Notes: generated by a model from the letters alone, not told the origin. Shown: positions 7,931 to 18,218, counted from the stretch's first letter. The stretch is DNA of 64,000 nt from CAZVLQ01 sp964628185 (GCA_964628185.1 CAZVLQ010000001.1:62001-126000), one strand, 5' to 3'. Program-made: numbers and translations.

Positions 7931-8812
7931 ATGCATGAAACGTGGAAAAAAATTGAAGCGGAGATATGCGTCGCTCTGGGCGGAAATTTCCGGCTGGAGT
8001 CGTATGCTCCGGTGGGCGGCGGTTGCATCAATTCCGGATTCCATATCCGGGGCGGTGGCAGACATTATTTTGTGAAACTGAATGCTGCCGGCAAGGCAGG
8101 GATGTTTGAGGCCGAGGCCGAAGGGCTTGCGGAAATTGCCGGGACAAACACTGTGCGTGTGCCCGCGCCTGTATGCTGGGGAGAGGCGGGCAACCATGCC
8201 TGGCTGGTCATGGAGTTTATTCAGCTTTCAGGCTCAGACGGTGCAAATGCCCTGGGGCGCAGGCTGGCCATGATGCACCGGCACACGCAGCCCGCCTTTG
8301 GCTGGTGCCGTGACAATACAATTGGCGCAACACCGCAGCGGAATGGACGCCTGGAGGACTGGGTAGAATTCTATCGTGAGCGGCGTTTGCGGTTTCAACT
8401 GAAGCTCGCGGCGCAGAACGGTTACAGTGGTACGTTACAACGCAAGGGTGAAAGACTGCTCGAATGGCTTGCTTCATTTTTTGACGGGTATCAACCACAG
8501 GCATCTTTGCTCCATGGCGATCTGTGGTCCGGAAACTGGGGAACGGATACTCAAGGGGAGCCGGTGATTTACGACCCTGCGGTTTATTATGGAGATCGGG
8601 AGGCGGATATTGCCATGACCGAACTTTTTGGTGGCTTCGGTCGCGAATTCTATGCCTCCTATCAGGACACCTGGGTACTGGATGCCGGTTATGGCGTGCG
8701 CAAGACGCTGTACAACCTGTATCACATTCTCAACCATGCCAACCTGTTTGGTGGCGGCTATGCCGGTCAGGCGGAGTCCATGATGGACCGCCTGCTGGCC
8801 GAGGTAACATAG
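7931..8812 (+). CDS. Fructosamine kinase family protein
   Basis: A 293-residue small-molecule kinase of the fructosamine-3-kinase/APH fold, which phosphorylates ketosamines on glycated proteins or sugars (ribulosamine in many bacteria) and so helps protein deglycation. Visible motifs are GGGCINSGF (nucleotide loop), YFVKLN with the ATP-binding lysine, the catalytic LLHGDLWSGNWG near residue 197, and the metal-binding YDPAVYYGDREADIAMTELFGGF. The ATG at 7931 gives the usual length of about 290; there is no strong ribosome site. Confidence 0.92.
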   Translation: MHETWKKIEAEICVALGGNFRLESYAPVGGGCINSGFHIRGGGRHYFVKLNAAGKAGMFEAEAEGLAEIAGTNTVRVPAPVCWGEAGNHAWLVMEFIQLSGSDGANALGRRLAMMHRHTQPAFGWCRDNTIGATPQRNGRLEDWVEFYRERRLRFQLKLAAQNGYSGTLQRKGERLLEWLASFFDGYQPQASLLHGDLWSGNWGTDTQGEPVIYDPAVYYGDREADIAMTELFGGFGREFYASYQDTWVLDAGYGVRKTLYNLYHILNHANLFGGGYAGQAESMMDRLLAEVT

Positions 8813-8864
8813 GGAGCTTGTGAGGCACGCCTCGATGGATATCGCCGAAGTCAAAAGGGCAGGG

Positions 8865-10304
8865 TTAATCCGGTAGTCTGGTGTCTCCCGTCAGGTAGAG
8901 ATCAATGGCGCGGGCGCAGCCTCTTCCTTCATGGATGGCCCAGACAACGAGCGACTGGCCGCGGCGCATGTCTCCGGCGGCAAAGACCTTGTCTACACTG
9001 CTGCGATAATCTCCGATGCCGGCTTCCACATTGCCGCGCCCATCCCTGGCGACGCCCAGTTCGTTGAGCATACCCTCATGAACCGGATGGACAAAGCCCA
9101 TGGCCAACAGCACCAGATCGGCTTTCAGTTCAAACACGCTTCCGGGGATTTCCTGCATTCTCCACTTCCCGTCATCGCCCTGCGCCCATTCCACGCGCTG
9201 GCATTCAATGGCCCTGACATGGCCGCCGTCATCGCCGATAAAGCGCCGGGTTGAAACGGCGAAGTCCCGATCGCACCCCTCTTCCTGTGAAGTCGACGTG
9301 CGCAGCTTCATTGGCCAGTTGGGCCAGGTCAGCAGCTTGTTTGCTTCCTCCGGAGGCCTGGGGAGAATTTCCAGTTGGGTGACGGATTCCGCCCCCTGAC
9401 GGTTGGACGTACCGATGCAGTCGGAACCGGTATCACCGCCGCCGATGACAATCACATGCCCGCCCTCTGCGGTGATACGCTCATCAGCCGGTATGCCGTC
9501 GCCCAGCACCACCTTCGTTTGTTGCGGCAGAAATTCCATGGCAAAATGAATGCCGGTCAATTCACGGCCGGGCACGGGCAGATCACGCGGTTTCTCCGAT
9601 CCTCCCGTCAGGGCAACGGCATCAAATTCATCCACAATATCCCCGGCGGAGATATCCACGCCCACATGGGTGTTGATGCGGAACTCAACGCCTTCGGCGC
9701 GCATCTGCGCCAGGCGGCGGTCAATGATGTGTTTCTCGAATTTGAAATTCGGGATACCGTAGCGCATCAGCCCGCCGATACGGTCATTTTTTTCAAACAC
9801 AACCACGTCATGGCCGGCACGCGCCAGTTGCTGGGCGCAGGCCAGGCCGGACGGTCCCGAACCGACGACGGCAACGCGTTTGCCGCTTTTCCGCGCGGGA
9901 ATCTGCGGTGTGATCCAGCCTTCCTTCCAGGCCCTTTCCACAATGGCCAGCTCGATATTCTTGATGGTGACGGCATCACCGATAAGGTTGAGCGTGCAGG
10001 CCTCCTCGCAGGGCGCCGGACAAATACGGCCGGTAAATTCCGGAAAATTATTCGTGGAGTGCAGCACGCGGCTGGCTTCCCGCCAGTTGTCCCTGTACAC
10101 GAGATCATTCCAGTCCGGGATGATATTATTGACCGGACAGCCTTTATGACAGAAAGGAATGCCGCAGTCCATGCAGCGCGCCGCCTGCGCGTACAGATCA
10201 TCGGGCAGCGCATAAAATTCATTGAAGTGCTCGATACGGTCCGCGACGGGGGCATAACGCAAGCCCTCGCGTGCATATTCCTTGAATCCGGTGGGCTTAC
10301 CCAT
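8865..10304 (-). CDS. gltD: Glutamate synthase (NADPH) small subunit
   Basis: A 479-residue FAD/Fe-S subunit that takes electrons from NAD(P)H and passes them to GltB. The N-terminus MGKPTGFKEY is typical. Cysteine groups CMDCGIPFCHKGCP and CPAPCEEAC bind [4Fe-4S] clusters. VAVVGSGPSGLACAQQLARAGH is the FAD motif and HVIVIGGGDTGSDCIG the NAD(P) motif. The ATG at 10304 overlaps the gltB stop by eight bases, and the upstream GGAAGGACGG can serve as ribosome site. It is encoded immediately downstream of gltB on the same strand. Confidence 0.95.
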   Translation of the reverse strand: MGKPTGFKEYAREGLRYAPVADRIEHFNEFYALPDDLYAQAARCMDCGIPFCHKGCPVNNIIPDWNDLVYRDNWREASRVLHSTNNFPEFTGRICPAPCEEACTLNLIGDAVTIKNIELAIVERAWKEGWITPQIPARKSGKRVAVVGSGPSGLACAQQLARAGHDVVVFEKNDRIGGLMRYGIPNFKFEKHIIDRRLAQMRAEGVEFRINTHVGVDISAGDIVDEFDAVALTGGSEKPRDLPVPGRELTGIHFAMEFLPQQTKVVLGDGIPADERITAEGGHVIVIGGGDTGSDCIGTSNRQGAESVTQLEILPRPPEEANKLLTWPNWPMKLRTSTSQEEGCDRDFAVSTRRFIGDDGGHVRAIECQRVEWAQGDDGKWRMQEIPGSVFELKADLVLLAMGFVHPVHEGMLNELGVARDGRGNVEAGIGDYRSSVDKVFAAGDMRRGQSLVVWAIHEGRGCARAIDLYLTGDTRLPD

Positions 10305-13300
10305 GGGCATGTTCCCGTCCTTCCTTGCCGGCATGGACTTCGGCTTCCATTTCCTGCAATGCGCGTCGGTATTCCACCGGCATGATCCGGACGAATTTAG
10401 GCAGAAAATCCTGCCAGCTTTCCAGGATACGCCTGCCCACGTCCGAATTGGTATAATGGACGTGACGTTCGATCAGCATGCGCAAAATATGCTGATCATT
10501 CTGGCTGAGCGCATGCCTGATATCGACGCGACCATGGGTCTCCAGATCCGGTCCCTGATGATCCAGCGCCTCCAGTGCATCCGCTTCGGAAGCCACCGGC
10601 TCGAGTTCCACCTGCGCCATGTTGCAACGGGACTCAAATTCGCCATCCCCGTTCAGTACATAGGCGATGCCGCCGCTCATGCCGGCCGCGAAGTTACGGC
10701 CTGTTTCACCGAGCACCACAACGGTTCCTCCCGTCATGTATTCACAGCCATGGTCTCCTACGCCTTCAACGACGGCCACGGCGCCGGAATTGCGCACCGC
10801 AAAGCGCTCACCGGCCACCCCGCGCAGGTAACACTCTCCGTCAATGGCACCGAAAAGCGCCGTATTGCCAATGATGATATTTTCTTCTGGCACGATTCGG
10901 GAAACTGCCGGCGGATAGATCACGATTCGGCCGCCGGACATGCCCTTGCCGACATAGTCGTTGCCCTCACCGGCAAGTTCCAGGGTCACACCGCGCGCAA
11001 GCCATGCCCCGAATGACTGGCCCGCCGTTCCTTTTGCCTTGATGACAATCGTATCCTCGGGCAGACCGGCAAGCCCATGACGTTTTGCCACCTCGCCCGA
11101 GAGCATGGTACCGAAGCTGCGGTTTGTGTTGCGGATCGGGGTCTCAATCACAACCGGCGTTTTGTGTTCCAGGGCCGGCCTGGCCTGATCAATCAACCAT
11201 TTGTCCCTGATCTTTTCCAGACCGTGGTCCTGTGACTCGCAATGGTGGACGGCAGCGCCGTTCGCATCCACCGGGTGGAATATCGGGGTGAGATCCAGGC
11301 CCCTGGATTTCCAGTGCAGGATGGCATCATTCGTATCAAGCATGTCGACGCGACCGATCAGTTCGTCAAATGTGCGGAAGCCCAGTTCAGCCATGATTTC
11401 CCGGGTTTCCCTGGCGATAAACATGAAGAAATTCACAACGTCTTCCGGCTTGCCCACAAATTTTTTGCGCAGTTCCGGATCCTGTGTGGCCACGCCGACG
11501 GGGCAGGTGTTCAGATGGCATTTGCGCATCATGATGCAACCTTCCGCCACCAGGGCGATGGTGCCGAAACCGACCTCATCGGCACCCAGCAGGCCGGCGA
11601 TCACGACATCGCGGCCGCTGCGAATCTGGCCGTCTACCTGCAGAATCGTTCGACCGCGCAGGCGGTTCAACACCAGCGTCTGCTGTGTTTCGGCCAGGCC
11701 CAGTTCCCATGGTGTTCCGGCATGTTTGATGGATGTAAGCGGTGAAGCCCCGGTACCGCCGTCGTGACCGGAGATCAACACATGATCCGCATGCGCCTTG
11801 ACAACTCCGGCAGCGATGGTGCCAACGCCGATTTCGGAAACCAGCTTGACGCTGATATCCGCGCGGGGATTGGCGTTCTTCAGGTCAAAGATGAGCTGGG
11901 CCAGGTCCTCAATCGAATAAATATCATGATGCGGCGGCGGTGAAATCAGACCCACGCCCGGCGTTGAATGACGCACGCGGGCGATGCGTTTGTCCACCTT
12001 GTGGCCGGGAAGTTGCCCGCCCTCGCCGGGTTTGGCGCCCTGGGCCATTTTGATCTGGATTTGATCGGAATTGACGAGGTATTCAATCGTGACGCCAAAA
12101 CGGCCCGAAGCGACCTGCTTGATGGCCGAGCGCATCGAATCACCGTTCGGCAACGGCTTGAAGCGCTCCGGTTCCTCGCCGCCTTCGCCGGTATTGGATT
12201 TCCCGCCCAGCCGGTTCATGGCAATGGCCAGCGTGCTATGCGCCTCGTGCGAAATCGAACCGAAGCTCATGGCCCCCGTGGCGAAGCGTTTAACGATATC
12301 TTCGGCCGGTTCCACCTCTGCAAGGGGAACGGGCTCGGCCTTCCTGAATTTGAACAGCCCGCGCAGTGTTTTCAGGCGGCCGGCCTGATTATTGATCAGT
12401 TCGGCATATTCCCTGTAAAGTGCGTCATTGCCACTGCGGACCGCATGTTGAAGCTTGGCAATGGTTTCCGGCGTCAGGGTATGCTCGTCGCCCCGCACCC
12501 GCCAGGCGTATTCACCGCCGACATCCAGCGCGTTCTTGTAAATCATCATACCGCGATATGCGTCCCGATGCCGTAGTGCGGTTTCTTCGGCAATCTCCGC
12601 AAGCCCCGCGCCTTCGATCTGCGTCGGCGTGCCGGTAAAATATTCGGCAATAAAATCCCTTGCCAGGCCCACGGCCTCGAAGATCTGGGATCCGCAATAC
12701 GACTGGTGGGTGGAAATGCCCATTTTGGACATGACCTTGAACAGCCCCTTGCCCACGGCCTTGATATAGCGCGTTCTGATCTCCCCGGCGGATAATTCCG
12801 CCGGCAGGACGCCCTGATGTTTCAGATCATCCAGCGTCTCAAAGGCAAGGTAGGGATTAATGGCTTCGGCGCCATAGCCTGCCAGGCAGCAGAAATGATG
12901 AACCTCGCGGGCGCTGCCGGTTTCAATAACCAGACCCGTCTCGGTACGCAATCCCTCCCGGATCAAATGGTGATGGATGGCGCTGGTGGCCAGCAGGGCC
13001 GGAATTGCGATATGGCCCGCATCCATGCCACGATCGGAAAGAATGACGATATTGTAATGCTCACGCACGGCGTCTTCCGCCTTCCGGCAAAGCAGCCTGA
13101 CGGCCGCTTCCATGCCGGCGGCGCCCTGCTTGGCCGGATAGCACATGGAGAGTGTGATGGTGCGAAATTTCCCTCCGGTGTACTGATCGATATGGCGGAT
13201 TTTTTCAAGATCGCCATTGGTCAGCACCGGCTGATGCACCTCCAGACGAAGCTGCGGCTCGGTGTCGTTCAGGCCGAGCAGGTTTGGGCGCGGTCCGATG

Positions 13301-14943
13301 ATCGAGGTCAGACTCATGACCATTTCCTCGCGTATGGGATCAATCGGAGGATTGGTCACCTGGGCGAATAATTGACGAAAATAGTCATACAGCGGTTTGG
13401 CCCGGTTGGAGAGGACGGTCAGGGGGGAGTCGTTGCCCATTGAGCCGATGGCTTCCTGGCCTGATACCGCCATCGGCGTAATCAGAAATTTCAGGTCTTC
13501 CTGCGTGTAGCCGAAGGCTTGCTGGCGGTTGAGCATGGTGTCATGGTCGGGCGTCTGCGGCGCTACTTCTTCCGGCAGGCTTTCAAGTTGAACCTGCGTT
13601 CTGGCCAGCCATTCCCGGTAGGGCCTGGCCCCGGCCAGATCATGCTTGAGTTCGGTGTCGTCGATAATGCGGCCCTGTTCAAGGTCAATCAGGAACATCT
13701 TTCCCGGTTGCAGACGCCATTTTCTGATGATTTTTTCCTCCGGGATATCCAGCACCCCCATCTCCGAGGACATGACAACGAGATCATCGTCGGTGATGAG
13801 ATAACGGGCGGGTCTGAGACCGTTGCGATCCAGGGTGGCGCCGATCTGACGGCCGTCGGTAAAGGCCACGGCGGCCGGCCCGTCCCATGGCTCCATCAGG
13901 GCGGCATGGTGTTCATAAAATGCCTTGCGTTTTTCATCCATGAGATGATTTTCCGCCCAGGCCTCGGGAATCATCAGCATGGCGGCATGGGCGAGTGAAT
14001 AGCCGCCCATGTAGAGCAGTTCCAGGGCGTTGTCGAAGCATGCCGTGTCCGACTGCCCCTCGTTACTGATCGGCCAGATTTTTTTAATGTCCTCGCCAAG
14101 GATGTCCGACTGCATCGAATGCCGCCGGGCATTCATCCAGTTCAGGTTGCCGCGCACCGTGTTGATTTCGCCATTGTGGGCCACCATGCGAAACGGGTGG
14201 GCCAGTTCCCAGGAAGGGAAGGTGTTGGTGGAAAATCGCTGGTGCACCAGCGCCAGCGCGCTGCTCATGCGCGGATCATTCAAATCCTTGTAATAGGCAC
14301 CAAGCTGATGCGAGAGGAACATGCCCTTGTATACAATCGTTCGGCTGGACATGGATGGAATGTAGAATCTGACCGTATCCGTCAATCCCCGCACGCTGAC
14401 GCGGGTGTTAATGATTTTGCGAATAACGAAAAGTTTGCGTTCAAAAGTATCCTGATCCGGGCAGGTGCCGCGGCTGATAAATACCTGACGGATCAACGGT
14501 TCACAGGCAAGTACGCTCTCGGGCAGGCAGGCGCGTTTATTGTCCACCGGAACATCGCGCCAGCCAAGCACGCCAAGTCCTTCTTCGGTAAGGGCGGCTT
14601 CAATGATGTCCTGACAGATTCCACGATGAACATCGTTCCGGGGGAAAAACACCATGCCGACGCCGTATTCACCCTGCCGGGGAAGATGAATGCCCGTCGC
14701 CGGGCTGACCTCACGGAAAAATGCATCGGGAACCTGAATCAGGATGCCGGCGCCGTCGCCTTCATTCGCATCCGCGCCCACGGCGCCGCGATGCGTGAGA
14801 CGCAGCAGGATGTCAAGGCCCTTTTCAATAATATCGTGACTTTTTTTATTATTGATGTTTGCCACAAAGCCAACGCCGCAGGCATCATGTTCGTTGGACG
14901 AATCATACAGGCCTTGCGTAACTGGTCGTGAAAACTGGGTCAT
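10297..14943 (-). CDS. gltB: Glutamate synthase large subunit
   Basis: A 1548-residue glutamine:2-oxoglutarate aminotransferase. The start at 14943 gives a 21-residue propeptide before the catalytic Cys22 in EHDACGVGFV, which becomes the N-terminal nucleophile of the class II amidotransferase domain. A central domain, an FMN-binding synthase domain (PGEGGQLPGHKVDKRIARVRHSTPG) and the [3Fe-4S] motif CHLNTCPVGVA follow, then the C-terminal GXGXG beta-helix domain. A GAGGA site lies just before the chosen ATG; longer starts up to 15027 lack support. It forms an operon with gltD for ammonium assimilation. Confidence 0.96.
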   Translation of the reverse strand: MTQFSRPVTQGLYDSSNEHDACGVGFVANINNKKSHDIIEKGLDILLRLTHRGAVGADANEGDGAGILIQVPDAFFREVSPATGIHLPRQGEYGVGMVFFPRNDVHRGICQDIIEAALTEEGLGVLGWRDVPVDNKRACLPESVLACEPLIRQVFISRGTCPDQDTFERKLFVIRKIINTRVSVRGLTDTVRFYIPSMSSRTIVYKGMFLSHQLGAYYKDLNDPRMSSALALVHQRFSTNTFPSWELAHPFRMVAHNGEINTVRGNLNWMNARRHSMQSDILGEDIKKIWPISNEGQSDTACFDNALELLYMGGYSLAHAAMLMIPEAWAENHLMDEKRKAFYEHHAALMEPWDGPAAVAFTDGRQIGATLDRNGLRPARYLITDDDLVVMSSEMGVLDIPEEKIIRKWRLQPGKMFLIDLEQGRIIDDTELKHDLAGARPYREWLARTQVQLESLPEEVAPQTPDHDTMLNRQQAFGYTQEDLKFLITPMAVSGQEAIGSMGNDSPLTVLSNRAKPLYDYFRQLFAQVTNPPIDPIREEMVMSLTSIIGPRPNLLGLNDTEPQLRLEVHQPVLTNGDLEKIRHIDQYTGGKFRTITLSMCYPAKQGAAGMEAAVRLLCRKAEDAVREHYNIVILSDRGMDAGHIAIPALLATSAIHHHLIREGLRTETGLVIETGSAREVHHFCCLAGYGAEAINPYLAFETLDDLKHQGVLPAELSAGEIRTRYIKAVGKGLFKVMSKMGISTHQSYCGSQIFEAVGLARDFIAEYFTGTPTQIEGAGLAEIAEETALRHRDAYRGMMIYKNALDVGGEYAWRVRGDEHTLTPETIAKLQHAVRSGNDALYREYAELINNQAGRLKTLRGLFKFRKAEPVPLAEVEPAEDIVKRFATGAMSFGSISHEAHSTLAIAMNRLGGKSNTGEGGEEPERFKPLPNGDSMRSAIKQVASGRFGVTIEYLVNSDQIQIKMAQGAKPGEGGQLPGHKVDKRIARVRHSTPGVGLISPPPHHDIYSIEDLAQLIFDLKNANPRADISVKLVSEIGVGTIAAGVVKAHADHVLISGHDGGTGASPLTSIKHAGTPWELGLAETQQTLVLNRLRGRTILQVDGQIRSGRDVVIAGLLGADEVGFGTIALVAEGCIMMRKCHLNTCPVGVATQDPELRKKFVGKPEDVVNFFMFIARETREIMAELGFRTFDELIGRVDMLDTNDAILHWKSRGLDLTPIFHPVDANGAAVHHCESQDHGLEKIRDKWLIDQARPALEHKTPVVIETPIRNTNRSFGTMLSGEVAKRHGLAGLPEDTIVIKAKGTAGQSFGAWLARGVTLELAGEGNDYVGKGMSGGRIVIYPPAVSRIVPEENIIIGNTALFGAIDGECYLRGVAGERFAVRNSGAVAVVEGVGDHGCEYMTGGTVVVLGETGRNFAAGMSGGIAYVLNGDGEFESRCNMAQVELEPVASEADALEALDHQGPDLETHGRVDIRHALSQNDQHILRMLIERHVHYTNSDVGRRILESWQDFLPKFVRIMPVEYRRALQEMEAEVHAGKEGREHAHG

Positions 14944-15159
14944 GGGCATCCTCATCCATGTGAAATTACATTCAGGCCGAAACGGCGATCTGGCCCATTG
15001 CAGGAATGCGCCTGTCGGGTCCTTCATGATGGGAAATCAGGACCCGCGGCGGCGTCTTTTGCCTGATGGGGGATGAATCCTAGCGAAAATGGATGCCCTT
15101 CTCCAGCCCGCAGTGATGCATCAATCGGTAAGAGACACCGTGAATGCACTGTTTGAGCT

Positions 15160-15924
15160 TCACCGCCTGCGGGAAAGAAAATGTCGCATCAGCGGCAGGG
15201 CGATGCTGCGCGGAGTGAGTTTTTGCATCAGCCAGAGCAGGCGATGGCGTGGAAACGGTACACAAAAACCGCCGCCATGATCCATTCGGGTCAGCGCCTG
15301 ACTGACGATGAGTGATACATCGGCGCGGAATATCGCAGCCTTTCCTTTCGGCATGCCCGAGACATCACGGAAACCGGTGGGAGAAGGGCCGGGCGCCAGC
15401 GTGACAATTCGTAACCTGGCGTGCATTTCCATGCGCAGGGCTTCGCTCCAGTAGCTCATGCCCGCCTTGGCGGCGGAATAGGTGCTCATGTGGGGCAGGG
15501 GTGTTTCGCCGGCGAGCGAGGAGACATTGATCATGAAACCGTGATTGCGGATCAGGAGAGGCAGAAGGGCATGGGTCAACGCGACCGGTGCCAGCAGATT
15601 GGTATGCAGCACTTCAATCTGCGGTTTGAATTCACGCTGTTCAAAGGCGCCCCAGACGCCGAAGCCGGCATTATTGACCAGGCCGGCCAGATCCGCATGT
15701 TTTCTGGCCTGTACGATGAGTCTTTCGCAACCAGCCCGGGAGGATAAATCGGCATAGAGGCAGTCGTGGTCGGTCGGTCTTTGCAGGGCGTCCAGCGTCA
15801 TTTGCATGCGCACCCTGTCGCGGCCGTGCAGCAGCAGGCGGTAGCCGCGTTCTTCAAGCTGACGGGCAAATTCGCGTCCGAATCCACCCGTCGCACCGGT
15901 GATCAAAACACTGGCCATGTTCAT
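15160..15924 (-). CDS. Short-chain dehydrogenase/reductase
   Basis: A 254-residue SDR of classical type. The cofactor motif TGATGGFGREFA lies near residue 9, NNAG at about 88, and the catalytic Ser (INVSSLAG) with YSAAK (Tyr-x-x-x-Lys) near 150. A basic residue after the second beta-strand (GRDRVR) suggests NADP(H). The substrate is unknown. It lies downstream of the PHP phosphatase on the same strand, separated by a 13-bp inverted repeat, and may be the last gene of a pan-apbE transcript. Confidence 0.88.
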   Translation of the reverse strand: MNMASVLITGATGGFGREFARQLEERGYRLLLHGRDRVRMQMTLDALQRPTDHDCLYADLSSRAGCERLIVQARKHADLAGLVNNAGFGVWGAFEQREFKPQIEVLHTNLLAPVALTHALLPLLIRNHGFMINVSSLAGETPLPHMSTYSAAKAGMSYWSEALRMEMHARLRIVTLAPGPSPTGFRDVSGMPKGKAAIFRADVSLIVSQALTRMDHGGGFCVPFPRHRLLWLMQKLTPRSIALPLMRHFLSRRR

Positions 15925-15952
15925 TTTCGAAAAATTGGTTTTCCTTTTTTTA

Positions 15953-15985
15953 ATTATTTGTCTGCATTTCAGGCAGACAAATAAT
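15953..15985. repeat. Perfect 13-bp inverted repeat between SDR and PHP genes
   Basis: ATTATTTGTCTGC at 15953-15965 is exactly inverted at 15973-15985 with a 7-base loop. It overlaps the 3' end of the PHP gene. On the minus strand it is followed by an A-rich rather than T-rich stretch, so it does not look like a standard terminator; an mRNA processing or stability hairpin is possible. Confidence 0.6.
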
Positions 15986-16808
15986 GAGTATCTTGTATCG
16001 GCAGCATACGGCGCCGGCGGTGTTCAAAGCTGCAAATTTCATGGATGCCGGAGGATTCCAGCAGTGCCAGACAATCATCCATGGCATGACCGACCGCTTG
16101 CGGCGAATGCGCGTCGGAACCAAAGGTGAAGGGTATGGAAAGTTCAGCCGCACGCGCCACGATACGCGCATGTGGATAGATTTCCTTCACCGGCTTGCGC
16201 AGACCGGCCGAGCTGATTTCCAGGGCACAGCCGGCCTTTTTGACTACCTGAAGCATATTCTCTTCCGCTGCCATCACGCGCCGGCTTCCGGCCGGAGGTC
16301 GATGGCCGAATTTCTTGATCAGATCAGGGTGACCAAGGATATCAAACATGCCGCTGGTGGCGGAGGCGGCAACCAGATCAAAATAGGCGCAGTAGGCGTC
16401 CTCGATGCCGATTTCTTCCCAGTGCCCGATCTTCTCCGGGTTGTCAAAATCCCAGTCAGCGATGTAGTGCACCGAACCGATCACATAGTCCCATGGCCAT
16501 GCTTCAACAATGTCTGCGACAGCAGCTTCGCTGCCGGGACGAAAATCCGCCTCCAGTCCGAGGCGTACGATCAGTCTGCCGGCGAACCGGTCGCGCACCT
16601 CTTCCACCTCGCGCAGGTAGTCCGCCAGTTCCGGGGCATCCATACGCCAGTCGTCCATGAATGTATCCGGCATGGGTGAATGATCGGATATACCGATTTC
16701 CTCCAGGCCGGCCGCAAGCGCGGCTTCGGCATAGGCGCTCACGCTACCGCTGGCATGGTGACAGCGCGGCGTATGCATGTGGTAGTCGGGAACTGGCTGA
16801 TAGCGCAT
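15969..16808 (-). CDS. PHP-family histidinol-phosphatase-like hydrolase
   Basis: A 279-residue PHP-domain protein. Metal-binding motifs include DYHMHTPRCHH at the N-terminus, EIGISDHSP near 37, GLEADF, an IGSVHY motif near 110, GHPDLIKKFGH near 160, and the C-terminal FGSDAH. This layout matches HisK-type histidinol-phosphatases (about 270 residues), which release phosphate from histidinol phosphate in histidine synthesis. PHP proteins also act on other phosphoesters, so the substrate is inferred. It is 4 bases downstream of apbE on the same strand. Confidence 0.85.
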   Translation of the reverse strand: MRYQPVPDYHMHTPRCHHASGSVSAYAEAALAAGLEEIGISDHSPMPDTFMDDWRMDAPELADYLREVEEVRDRFAGRLIVRLGLEADFRPGSEAAVADIVEAWPWDYVIGSVHYIADWDFDNPEKIGHWEEIGIEDAYCAYFDLVAASATSGMFDILGHPDLIKKFGHRPPAGSRRVMAAEENMLQVVKKAGCALEISSAGLRKPVKEIYPHARIVARAAELSIPFTFGSDAHSPQAVGHAMDDCLALLESSGIHEICSFEHRRRRMLPIQDTHYLSA

Positions 16809-16812
16809 GGCG

Positions 16813-17841
16813 TTAACCTGGGATTTTACTTACGGACGGATGAAAGGGAACAAGCGTCGCGGGGGTGGCGTGAAGAACACCCCGGGCATCCATCAGAACA
16901 GCCTGGAAGCCTTTCGCCTCGATCTGTTTCAGTCCGGCGGCGCCCCGCACGAACAGCGCCGTACTCCAGCCGTCGGCAACGGTGGCGTTGGGGGCGATCA
17001 CGGTGGCGCTTATACTTTTCACGGCGGGCATACCCGTGAGGGGTTGCAGAATGTGCTGATAGCGCCTGCCGTGATAGAAGTAGAATCGTTCATAATCACC
17101 TGATGTGACAATGCTGATATCGCCATGGACCTCAAACCATCCCAATGTTTTCCCCGGCAGTCTGGGGTGTTTGACGCCAATGCGCCAGGGCTTGCCGTTG
17201 TGGCTGCCGATAGCGCGCAGATCGCCGCCGGCATCAAGAATAGCGCTTCTAATGCCATGGGCTTTCAGTACGGCAATACCCCGGTCAATAGCATAGCCTT
17301 TGGCGATAGCGCCGAAATCCAGCATGGTGCGGGCATTCAGCCGCCACCATATATTCCCGGCATGCCGAATCAGATTATTGTGCACGCCGGCCAGTGCGGT
17401 TCGGACCGCAGCCCCGGCAGGAGGAATTTTTGGCGGATCGGGCAGGGAAAAACCCCACAACAGGCTTAATGAGCCAATCGCCGGGGTGAAGGCGCCGCCG
17501 CTCTGTCGGGAGATGTCCAGCGACTGGGCCAGCAAACGGCTGACTTCCGCCGGCAGCGGAATCCTGCTGCCCGGCTTCGAGGCGTTGAATTGTTTGACCG
17601 CATTGGGTTTGTTTCCGTAGATCGTGAATACATCCTCGATGCGCTGCATTTCCCGTGCCGCGGCCCTGATGGCATCAAGCGCCTGTTTACGCGGTGCGCC
17701 GGCGATGGTGAAGGTGACGAGCGTGCCCATGATGAAACGCGATTCATGCACATCCTCGGCATTTGGAGCGCAAGCCGTGCAGACCAGCACGGTCAGAAGC
17801 AGGCACGCGGTCTTTAATCCAATCCCTTTATCCTTAACCAT
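16813..17841 (-). CDS. apbE: FAD:protein FMN transferase (ApbE lipoprotein)
   Basis: A 342-residue periplasmic, Mg-dependent flavin transferase that attaches FMN to threonine in proteins such as NqrB/C, RnfG or NosR. A lipoprotein signal ends at LTVLVCTAC (lipobox cysteine near residue 24). Family motifs are FIMGTLVTFTI, LDFGAIAKGYAIDR (near residue 175), DAGGDLRAIG, and the metal-binding TVIAPNATVADGWSTALFV. It overlaps panD by ATGA. No NosR or Rnf gene with a clear flavinylation motif was recognised in the window, so its target is unknown. Confidence 0.93.
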   Translation of the reverse strand: MVKDKGIGLKTACLLLTVLVCTACAPNAEDVHESRFIMGTLVTFTIAGAPRKQALDAIRAAAREMQRIEDVFTIYGNKPNAVKQFNASKPGSRIPLPAEVSRLLAQSLDISRQSGGAFTPAIGSLSLLWGFSLPDPPKIPPAGAAVRTALAGVHNNLIRHAGNIWWRLNARTMLDFGAIAKGYAIDRGIAVLKAHGIRSAILDAGGDLRAIGSHNGKPWRIGVKHPRLPGKTLGWFEVHGDISIVTSGDYERFYFYHGRRYQHILQPLTGMPAVKSISATVIAPNATVADGWSTALFVRGAAGLKQIEAKGFQAVLMDARGVLHATPATLVPFHPSVSKIPG

Positions 17842-18218
17842 CAGGCAGCGGCAAGATGGCCACGGCTTGCGTGTGTGATACGGTTATTTGCGTCAAGATA
17901 GACAAGTGTGGGCTGGAAACAGGCGGCTTCCGCCTTGCTCATACCGGCATAGGTGCAGAGAATGACCAGGTCTCCCACGCCGGCCTTGTGCGCTGCCGCG
18001 CCGTTCATGCCAATGATGCCGGAACCGCGTGGTGCTTCGATGGCATAAGTGGTAAAACGTTCACCATTGCTTACATTGTAAACATGCAATTGTTCAAAGG
18101 GAATGATGTTCGCTGCATTCAGCAAATCCCGGTCAATGGCGCAGGAACCTTCGTAGTCCGGATTGGCGTGCGTTACCGTGGCTCGGTGTAATTTTGATTT
18201 CAGCATAGTGACATTCAT
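17841..18218 (-). CDS. panD: Aspartate 1-decarboxylase
   Basis: A 125-residue pyruvoyl enzyme producing beta-alanine for pantothenate. The self-cleavage Gly-Ser site appears in YEGSCAID (about residues 22-29); cleavage makes the Ser-derived pyruvoyl group. Other motifs are MLKSKLHRATVT, NGERFTTY, and GSGIIGMNGAAAHKAGVGDLVI. Length matches the family (about 126). It overlaps panC upstream (ATGA) and apbE downstream (ATGA), so it is part of a tightly coupled panB-panC-panD-apbE operon. Confidence 0.96.
   Translation of the reverse strand: MNVTMLKSKLHRATVTHANPDYEGSCAIDRDLLNAANIIPFEQLHVYNVSNGERFTTYAIEAPRGSGIIGMNGAAAHKAGVGDLVILCTYAGMSKAEAACFQPTLVYLDANNRITHASRGHLAAA

Noticed and set aside
9375..11016. 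Long plus-strand frames antisense to gltD and gltB
   Set aside because: They mirror the high-GC coding strand of clear gltBD genes and have no family features.
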